Part shown: piece after piece, positions 58,513-64,000 of the stretch | Layout: every line of letters starts with the position of its first letter | Numbering within the stretch: the stretch's first letter is position 1 | NCBI RefSeq assembly: GCF_014643735.1 | Contig: NZ_BMKA01000001.1 | Span: 682,001-746,000, forward strand | From: Neptunicoccus cionae | GTDB taxonomy: Bacteria > Pseudomonadota > Alphaproteobacteria > Rhodobacterales > Rhodobacteraceae | DNA: 64,000 bases | Direction of reading: 5' to 3' | The notes under the pieces: model-generated | What the model saw: only the letters and a program-made list of their open reading frames with translations | What the model was told of the DNA's origin: nothing | Databases searched by the model: none | Position numbers and translations under genes: made by a program

Positions 58513-58872
58513 TCAGGCGATCAACGCGTTATAGGCGGCTTCGTCCATCATGTCGTCCAGATCGGCCATATTGTCCGGCTTCATCTTGAAGAACCATGCC
58601 TTGCCCAGCGGGTCTTCGTTGACCAGCGTCGGGTTCTCCAGCAGTTCGGTGTTCACTTCAACGATCTCGCCATCAATCGGGGCCATAATGTCAGAGGCCG
58701 CTTTCACGCTTTCGATGACAACGATGTCTTCGTCTTTGGTCACTTCGGTGCCCACTTCGGGCAGTTCCACGAACACCAGTTCGCCAAGGGCGTCAGCGGC
58801 GTGTTTGGTGATGCCAACGACTACAATATCGTCTTCGGCCAGCAGCCATTCGTGTTCTTCAGTAAATTTCAT
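58513..58872 (-). CDS. gcvH: glycine cleavage system H protein
   Basis: The 119-residue carrier has the lipoyl Lys K57 in DIVVIESVKAASD, the canonical motif in a compact beta-sandwich. It starts 26 bases downstream of gcvT and ends before the VOC gene. It shuttles the aminomethyl group between GcvP and GcvT and needs lipoylation. Confidence 0.95.
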   Translation of the reverse strand: MKFTEEHEWLLAEDDIVVVGITKHAADALGELVFVELPEVGTEVTKDEDIVVIESVKAASDIMAPIDGEIVEVNTELLENPTLVNEDPLGKAWFFKMKPDNMADLDDMMDEAAYNALIA

Positions 58873-58898
58873 AGGTCTGTTCCCTGCGTCTGGTGGGG

Positions 58899-60029
58899 TT
58901 ATCGTTTAAAGTTTGCGGGTGTGAAGGGCAGGGCTGCAACGCGCACGGGCAACCGTTTGCCGCGCAGTTCTGCGTAAAGAGTGGTATCTGTTTGGGCCAG
59001 TTCCGTTGTGACATAGCCCATTGCAACGGGGCGTCCCACTGTCGGGCCAAAACCGCCCGAGGTGATGCTGCCGATTTGCTCTGCGCTGTCGCTATCCGCG
59101 AAAAGAGGTGTGCCACCGCGCATCGGGGCGCGGCCTTCCGGCGCGATGCCGACCCGTTTGCGCACTGTGCCTTCTGCCATTTGGGACAGGATCACATCTG
59201 CGCCCGGAAAGCCGCCTTCGCGATCGCCACCACTGCGCCGTGCCTTCTGGATCGCCCAGTTCAAAGCCGCCTCAATCGGGGTGGTTTCGGTGTCGATGTC
59301 ATTGCCATAAAGGCACAAACCACCCTCTAGCCGCAGGCTGTCCCGCGCACCCAGTCCGATCATTTCGACCTCGTCCATCGCCAGCAAATCCCGTGCAAGG
59401 CCGGTGGCTTGATCTGCCGGAATTGAAATCTCGTAGCCGTCTTCACCGGTGTAGCCGGAGCGGGAAATCCACAATTCAACATCTTTGTAAGGCAGGGTTT
59501 TTACGTCCATAAAGGACATATCCGCAACCTCGGGGATCAGGCGGGACAGGGCGGTTTCCGCCGCTGGCCCCTGAAGCGCCAGCAGGGCGCGGTCGTCGTG
59601 CATTTGCAGATCGCAACTGTCAGACAGATGGGCCTGGATATGGGCAAAATCATCGTCCTTGCAGGCACCGTTCACAACCACATAAAGGTGATCCCCCCGA
59701 TTGGCGAACATAAGATCGTCACGGATGCCGCCCTGATCGTTGGTTAGCATGCCATAACGCTGCCGCCCGTCTTTCAGGCCGAGCACATCCATCGGGATCA
59801 GGCTTTCAAGCGCGCGCGCTGCATCTTCAAGCTTGCCTGATTTTGGCGTGATTATCACCTGACCCATATGGCTGACATCAAACAGGCCGGCGGCATTGCG
59901 GGTGTGATTGTGTTCCTTCATCACGCCAAGGGGAAATTGCACGGGCATTTCATACCCCGCGAAGGGCACCATTTTGGCGTCCAGTTCCACGTGAAGATCA
60001 TACAGCGGTGTCTGTTTCAGATCGGACAA
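58899..60029 (-). CDS. gcvT: glycine cleavage system T protein (aminomethyltransferase)
   Basis: The 376-residue T protein starts MSDLKQTPLYDLHVELDAKMVPFAGYEMPVQFP. It transfers the one-carbon group from the GcvH arm to tetrahydrofolate and releases ammonia. Motifs for folate binding (GLFDVSHMGQ, residues about 49-58, and the later GYTGEDGYEI) are present. It is the first gene of the operon and carries the tandem glycine riboswitch in its leader. Confidence 0.94.
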   Translation of the reverse strand: MSDLKQTPLYDLHVELDAKMVPFAGYEMPVQFPLGVMKEHNHTRNAAGLFDVSHMGQVIITPKSGKLEDAARALESLIPMDVLGLKDGRQRYGMLTNDQGGIRDDLMFANRGDHLYVVVNGACKDDDFAHIQAHLSDSCDLQMHDDRALLALQGPAAETALSRLIPEVADMSFMDVKTLPYKDVELWISRSGYTGEDGYEISIPADQATGLARDLLAMDEVEMIGLGARDSLRLEGGLCLYGNDIDTETTPIEAALNWAIQKARRSGGDREGGFPGADVILSQMAEGTVRKRVGIAPEGRAPMRGGTPLFADSDSAEQIGSITSGGFGPTVGRPVAMGYVTTELAQTDTTLYAELRGKRLPVRVAALPFTPANFKR

Positions 60030-60065
60030 TCCGGCCTCCTGTTCGTATCAGCCGGTCGGATTTCC

Positions 60066-60104
60066 GGCATCGGTCTGGCTGCGCAATTGCGCAACCGCGA
60101 TGCC
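60066..60104 (-). promoter_or_regulatory. stem between the glycine aptamers and gcvT
   Basis: GGCATCG (60066-60072) pairs with CGATGCC (60098-60104), and GCGCAATTGCGC (60081-60092) is a 12-bp palindrome in the loop. On the minus strand this lies just downstream of aptamer 2 and 37 bases before the gcvT start, where an expression platform is expected. No T run follows, so control of translation rather than termination is more likely. Confidence 0.5.
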
Positions 60105-60250
60105 CCCTCTGTACCTTTTGCCTGAGATCGCTATCCCTTCGGCGGACACGTATGTGCCTCTCTCCAGAGTCTGTAAGATCGGCGGTCCTTTTGCCTGAGA
60201 GTTTCCGGGGCGGTTGCTCCTTCGGCACCAGCTGGGCTGGCTTCTCCCGA
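60102..60250 (-). ncRNA. tandem glycine riboswitch of the gcv operon
   Basis: Two aptamers are arranged head to tail on the minus strand. Each contains the conserved core, seen on the plus strand as CCTTTTGCCTGAG at 60187-60199 and 60114-60126. The first starts with GGGAGAAGCC (60248 downward), the second with CTCTGGAGAGAGGC (60168 downward). This two-aptamer arrangement turns on gcv operons when glycine is abundant in other bacteria. It lies 72 bases upstream of gcvT. Confidence 0.93.
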
Positions 60251-60378
60251 CTCGATCTGCTGTGCACCATAGTATGCAATCAGATTCTGTTCAAGGTATC
60301 GCAGCGGTGATTTTGCGGTGGAATTCAATCTGTTTCACGATAGGTTGCAGGCAATCAACAGTCTTACGGAGAACGACA

Positions 60379-60822
60379 ATGCGCTATCTTCACACAATGG
60401 TCCGCGTGGCCGATCTGGATGAATCCATGGACTTCTGGTGCAACAAGATGGGGCTGGTCGAAACCCGCCGCACCGAAGTTCCCGAAGGCAAGTTTACCCT
60501 GATCTTTCTTGCTGCCCCCAAGGACGAATCCCACGCCAAAGAACATAACGCACCGGAGCTGGAACTGACCTACAACTGGGACAGCGACGAGAAACTTGAA
60601 ACAGGTCGTAGCTGGGGCCATCTGGCCTATAAGGTGGATAACATCTATGAAACCTGTCAGGCGCTGATGGATAAGGGCGTTGTGATCAACCGCCCGCCAC
60701 GCGATGGTCGCATGGCTTTTGTAAAATCCCCTGACAACATTTCTATTGAATTGCTGCAAGAGGGCGACAGCCTTGCCCCTGCCGAGCCTTGGGCCAGCAT
60801 GGAAAACACCGGCGAGTGGTAA
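60379..60822 (+). CDS. gloA: lactoylglutathione lyase (glyoxalase I)
   Basis: ATG 60379 ([20 protein letters not shown]) has ACGGAGA upstream; the longer frame from 60214 covers the riboswitch on the other strand. The 147-residue enzyme has metal ligands H5, E62 (ELTYNW), H81 (GHLAYKV) and E124 (ISIELLQ), matching E. coli GloA H5, E56, H74 and E122. It detoxifies methylglyoxal with glutathione. Confidence 0.9.
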   Translation: MRYLHTMVRVADLDESMDFWCNKMGLVETRRTEVPEGKFTLIFLAAPKDESHAKEHNAPELELTYNWDSDEKLETGRSWGHLAYKVDNIYETCQALMDKGVVINRPPRDGRMAFVKSPDNISIELLQEGDSLAPAEPWASMENTGEW

Positions 60823-60839
60823 CAACCCTTTGTAAAAGT

Positions 60840-60866
60840 CCCCCGTCCGGCATGATCGGGCGGGGG
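60840..60866 (+). terminator. GC-rich hairpin after gloA
   Basis: CCCCCGTCCG (60840-60849) and CGGGCGGGGG (60857-60866) form a 10-bp stem with one G-T pair and a 7-base loop, 17 bases after the stop. There is no T tract after it, so it may only stabilise the RNA end. Confidence 0.45.
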
Positions 60867-60888
60867 CGGCACCATTGGCGTTCGCCAT

Positions 60889-61710
60889 ATGTCAGTTCGC
60901 TGCCTGCTGGCGCTAGACAATCCGATGGCTGTTTCGCATCTGTGTCAAAACACAGGGGTAGGTGAACAAGTGTCTTCCGATCAACTGGATATCCGACAGC
61001 GGTGTAACAACAGCCTTTTGCGCAGTTGGGAACACTATGGACGATCTGACACGCTGGTCCTGTGCTTCACTGGTATCGGGCGGGTCGATCAGGACTGCCC
61101 ACCGCCGGAATTTGTGCGCAGCGCCACCGCTGGTGGCAGGCACCATGTGCTGTTTCTATCGGACCCGAACCGAAGCTGGCTGAATGAACCGGGGCTGGTG
61201 CCCCTTATGCAAGAAGAGATCGCGCGCTTCCGGCAGGCGTGCAATCCCCGCCGCGTTGTGGCTATGGGCCATTCGATGGGTGGGTTCAGTGCGTTGGTCG
61301 CACCGTCATACACCACCGTTCACCAAGTGCTTGCCTTCGCGCCGCAATACTCGGTGCATCCCGATCTGGTGCCGGACGATCACCGTTGGTCGAACTACCG
61401 CACACGGATTAAGACTTTTACCATCCACTCCATCGCGGATCATCTGAATTCGCAGACCAGCTATTGCGTGATCCACGGTCGTCACGGACGCGAAGCCCCC
61501 CAGCGGGACCGCTTCCCGCGTCCGCCAAACCTGCGCCACTACGTGATGCCGCGCACCAATCACAATGTGCCCCAACGGCTCAAGGCGCTCGGCTGTCTAC
61601 CAGAGGTAACCGCGCTTGCGATTGAGGGGCGCGCCCGCAAACTGCTGATGCTGATGAAGGCGCGTGCCAATGCATCTTTGCGACCCGCCGAGGCGAGGGA
61701 GACACCCTAA
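60889..61710 (+). CDS. alpha/beta-fold hydrolase-like protein
   Basis: The 273-residue reading frame has a nucleophile elbow GHSMGG (S in [14 protein letters not shown]) and a late His in TNHNVPQ that could complete a triad; a charge-relay Asp is not certain. The start is unclear: ATG 60889 and ATG 60925 have no ribosome site, while GTG 60970 ([10 protein letters not shown]) has GGTGA 5-6 bases upstream. An S-D type SDPNRSW fragment follows the first strand. It has no signal peptide. The gene is in the gap between gloA and the catalase and its role is not known. Confidence 0.6.
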   Translation: MSVRCLLALDNPMAVSHLCQNTGVGEQVSSDQLDIRQRCNNSLLRSWEHYGRSDTLVLCFTGIGRVDQDCPPPEFVRSATAGGRHHVLFLSDPNRSWLNEPGLVPLMQEEIARFRQACNPRRVVAMGHSMGGFSALVAPSYTTVHQVLAFAPQYSVHPDLVPDDHRWSNYRTRIKTFTIHSIADHLNSQTSYCVIHGRHGREAPQRDRFPRPPNLRHYVMPRTNHNVPQRLKALGCLPEVTALAIEGRARKLLMLMKARANASLRPAEARETP

Positions 61711-61786
61711 AGGGGGAACCAAGGGCGGGGAACCTGCGTTGGGTAGCGTAAGAGATTGCGCATTAACCAACATGGAAGGGTCCAAA

Positions 61787-63301
61787 ATGACCGATAAAAA
61801 GTCTCCTCCAACCACCACAGATGCAGGTATCCGCGTTCGCAGCGACGAGCACTCGCTCACGGTCGGGCCTGATGGCCCAATTGTCCTGAACGACCACTAC
61901 CTGCTTGAACAAATGGCCAATTTCAACCGCGAACGTATCCCTGAACGCCAGCCCCACGCCAAAGGCTCCGGTGCTTTTGGGACGTTTGAAATAACCGCAG
62001 ATGTGTCCAAATACACCAAGGCCAAGATTTTCCAGCCCGGCGCAAGTTGCGATGTTGTGATGCGGTTTTCCACCGTTGCCGGAGAACGCGGCAGCCCTGA
62101 CACATGGCGCGACCCGCGCGGCTTTTCGGTGAAAATGTATACCGAAGACGGTAACTTTGACATGGTCGGGAACAACACGCCGATCTTCTTTATTCGCGAT
62201 CCCTTGAAATTCCAGCACTTTATCCGCAGTCAGAAACGCCGCGCGGACAACAATCTGCGCGATCACGATATGCAGTGGGATTTCTGGACACTGTCGCCCG
62301 AAAGCGCCCATCAGGTGACTTACCTTATGGGGGACCGTGGCATCCCGCGCACCTGGCGCGAAATGAATGGCTATTCCAGCCACACCTATTCGCTGGTGAA
62401 CGCGGATGGCGAACGGTTCTGGGTCAAGTTTCACTTCCATACGGATCAGGGCGACGGGAACGCCTACCTTAGTCAGGATGAAGCGGACAAGCTGGCGGGT
62501 ACGGACGGGGACTATCACCGCGCCGACCTGTTCAACCACATCGCTGACGGGGACTTCCCAAGCTGGACGCTGAAGTGGCAAATCATGCCGTTCGATGACG
62601 CTAAGACATATCGTTTTAATCCGTTCGATCTGACCAAAGTTTGGCCGCACGAGGATTATCCGCTGATGGATGTGGGCAAGCTGACCCTGAACCGGAACCC
62701 GACGGATTTCCACACAGAGATCGAACAAGCCGCATTCGAGCCCAACAACATGGTGCCTGGCGTTGGGCTGTCGCCTGACAAAATGCTGCTCGCCCGCGGG
62801 TTTTCCTATTCTGACGCCCACCGCGCGCGCCTTGGGGTGAATTACAAGCATATTCCGGTGAACAGTCCGAAAGCACCTGTTCACAGCTACTCCAAGGATG
62901 GGGCGGGGCGGACTGTGAAAGTAGAAGATCCGGTCTATGCGCCGAACTCCTATGGCGGACCGTCTGCCCAACCCGAAGCGGGCGAGGAAGCAGGCATCTG
63001 GCACGCAGACGGAGAAATGGTCCGCGCCGCTTATACCCTGCGCAAGGATGACGATGACTGGTCGCAAGCCGGCACACTGGTCCGCGATGTCATGGATGAT
63101 GCCGCGCGGGACCGTCTGGTGCAGAACGTCACTGGCCACCTGACCGCAGGCGTCAGCGAAAAAGTCCTGCAACGCGCGTTCGAATACTGGCGTAACATTG
63201 ACGCTGACACTGGCGTGAGGATCGAAAAAGCCGTTCGCGACAAGTTGGGAGGCAAATCCAAAGCCCCCGGCATGGCCTCCGCCAAAAGCATTGGCGGCTA
63301 A
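61787..63301 (+). CDS. monofunctional heme catalase
   Basis: ATG 61787 ([14 protein letters not shown]) has GGAAGGG about 6 bases before it and gives 504 residues, the normal clade 3 length. Active-site residues are H57 ([13 protein letters not shown]), N130 ([14 protein letters not shown]) and the heme ligand Y342 in [17 protein letters not shown]. It breaks down H2O2 in the cytoplasm. It follows the hydrolase gene by 76 bases, with no promoter-like element found between them. An oxyR-type regulator is not in view. Confidence 0.93.
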   Translation: MTDKKSPPTTTDAGIRVRSDEHSLTVGPDGPIVLNDHYLLEQMANFNRERIPERQPHAKGSGAFGTFEITADVSKYTKAKIFQPGASCDVVMRFSTVAGERGSPDTWRDPRGFSVKMYTEDGNFDMVGNNTPIFFIRDPLKFQHFIRSQKRRADNNLRDHDMQWDFWTLSPESAHQVTYLMGDRGIPRTWREMNGYSSHTYSLVNADGERFWVKFHFHTDQGDGNAYLSQDEADKLAGTDGDYHRADLFNHIADGDFPSWTLKWQIMPFDDAKTYRFNPFDLTKVWPHEDYPLMDVGKLTLNRNPTDFHTEIEQAAFEPNNMVPGVGLSPDKMLLARGFSYSDAHRARLGVNYKHIPVNSPKAPVHSYSKDGAGRTVKVEDPVYAPNSYGGPSAQPEAGEEAGIWHADGEMVRAAYTLRKDDDDWSQAGTLVRDVMDDAARDRLVQNVTGHLTAGVSEKVLQRAFEYWRNIDADTGVRIEKAVRDKLGGKSKAPGMASAKSIGG

Positions 63302-63315
63302 CGTAAATAGGCAAA

Positions 63316-63350
63316 CGTACGGGGCGGTTTGCGCCCCGTACGGAATTTTT
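63316..63350 (+). terminator. intrinsic terminator after catalase
   Basis: CGTACGGGGCG (63316-63326) and CGCCCCGTACG (63332-63342) form a perfect 11-bp stem around GTTTG, followed by GAATTTTTG. It begins 14 bases after the stop. Confidence 0.9.
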
Positions 63351-63434
63351 GTTGCTTTTAAAATTAAGCGGAGTCAAATTTAACCCAAGACAATTCCGAA
63401 TATTTTTTCAATTTTTTCAACGATGGGGAAGTCT

Positions 63435-64000
63435 ATGGTTACGATTAATTCACATTTCGATGGCAGCAGCGATATTGAGAATGAGCCGGTTGGCGAGAAT
63501 GACAGTGCGGACCTGACGTGGTCGGGGTACCTCCCATTCTACTCGGTCTATGACGACAGCGATGACCGGTTTTACAACGTCAATGCCAGTTTCAGCGGAT
63601 CAAACTGGACAGTCGCATATATGGCGTTTCATGCCAAAGGTGGCAGCAAAGCAACCATTTCCGATGGCGGGACCAATACCAATATCGGGGTTCTGGCGCT
63701 GGGCGAGAGTTCGAAAGTTGTGCTGGATGGCACGCAGGTCGACTACATTGAAGGCTGGGGCGGGGTGCATGACATCACGCTCGGGGATCAGCGCACCCGG
63801 TTAGTGAAGTTAGGGGGGGATGAGGTCAAAGTCACGCTCTCTGGCAGGATCGATACCCTTGATCTGGGAGGTGTTGATAACACCGTTACCATGAACGGTG
63901 ACTCAGATATAAATTTCGCAAGGGTCTACACAGAAACCGGATTATCCAAGTTTAACATAAATGACGGCGGCGACATGCGTGTTCTTACCGCCAACGGTGG
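63435..64000 (+). CDS. secreted repetitive protein, N-terminal part (3' end outside window)
   Basis: An ATG at 63435 follows GGGGAAG by 5 bases and the frame stays open to the last base (188 codons). The product begins MVTINSHFDGSSDIENE without a hydrophobic signal, and contains Asp-, Gly-, Asn- and Thr-rich strand blocks such as ATISDGGTNTNIGVL, KVVLDGTQVDYIEGWGG and DTLDLGGVDNTVTMNGDS. Such periodic D/G/N sequences fit a beta-helical, Ca2+-binding RTX-type protein exported by a type I system. The end is missing, so the C-terminal signal cannot be checked. Confidence 0.6.
   Translation, partial: MVTINSHFDGSSDIENEPVGENDSADLTWSGYLPFYSVYDDSDDRFYNVNASFSGSNWTVAYMAFHAKGGSKATISDGGTNTNIGVLALGESSKVVLDGTQVDYIEGWGGVHDITLGDQRTRLVKLGGDEVKVTLSGRIDTLDLGGVDNTVTMNGDSDINFARVYTETGLSKFNINDGGDMRVLTANG

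Noticed and set aside
61763-63172. 469-codon minus-strand frame opposite the catalase
   Set aside because: It is antisense to a clear catalase.

Overview
The window is a chromosomal segment of an alphaproteobacterium, most likely a marine member of the Roseobacter group (Rhodobacterales). This rests on gene content and order: a SqrR/BigR-type sulfide switch with its operon, a dmdC/dmdD-like pair next to an AraC regulator, a Bpt - RDD - DUF2852 run, a glycine-riboswitch-controlled gcvT-gcvH-gcvP operon, many RTX or VOC proteins, and two nearly identical tRNA-Asp(GTC) genes in tandem. No phage genes, CRISPR array or plasmid functions are visible. The one mobile element is a dead IS1182-like transposase remnant.

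Layout. 1-1.7 kb: a His-rich protein (cut by the window edge), a HupE/UreJ-type membrane protein and a membrane-anchored protein, probably one metal-related transcription unit. 1.9-3.1 kb: the decayed IS1182-type transposase. 3.2-9.3 kb (minus): an efflux operon, TetR regulator - tandem SpoIIAA-like protein - RND adaptor - RND pump, with a strong palindromic operator in front of tetR. 9.7-13.8 kb: GAF histidine kinase, Rieske oxygenase, small membrane protein, LysR regulator preceded by a perfect 20-bp palindrome. 13.8-17.8 kb: sulfur module, divergent SqrR/BigR repressor and YeeE/YedE (two genes) - Blh-like metallo-hydrolase - SulP-STAS transporter. 17.8-20.6 kb: 7TM histidine kinase and an EamA exporter. 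20.8-21.1 kb: tandem tRNA-Asp with promoter and terminator. 21.2-27.6 kb (minus): Bpt, RDD, DUF2852, TetR, PPK2, alpha/beta hydrolase - homoserine O-acetyltransferase - P-loop ATPase.

28-33 kb: a two-domain HxlR-like regulator divergent from a VOC protein, a small secreted protein, and then a tight four-gene operon: an FeS photolyase/cryptochrome (PhrB type), a tiny DUF2256 zinc-ribbon protein, a protein that looks like a photolyase with its two domains in reversed order, and a DUF2805/TIGR03643 protein. This operon is the most unusual thing in the window. 33-38 kb: AraC regulator divergent from DmdC-like and DmdD-like genes, then an EamA transporter. 38-45.5 kb: RNase E with a long leader, cell-wall amidase and PBP1A. 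45.5-54 kb: Kbp/LysM protein, an unusual cluster of nested inverted repeats, acyl-CoA synthetase, MetG, TrpA, PhzF, YchF. 53.7-64 kb: an RTX-tailed protein, the glycine cleavage operon with a VOC gene inserted and a tandem glycine riboswitch in its leader, glyoxalase I, an alpha/beta hydrolase, a monofunctional catalase and the start of a repetitive secreted protein that runs off the window.

How the parts fit: several units are self-contained regulator-plus-target modules (TetR/RND, SqrR/sulfur, AraC/acyl-CoA, HxlR/VOC). The housekeeping genes (rne, mrcA, metG, trpA, ychF, gcv) are intact and of normal length, so the window is core genome with small accessory inserts. All functional calls are from reading sequence motifs; no database search was run.
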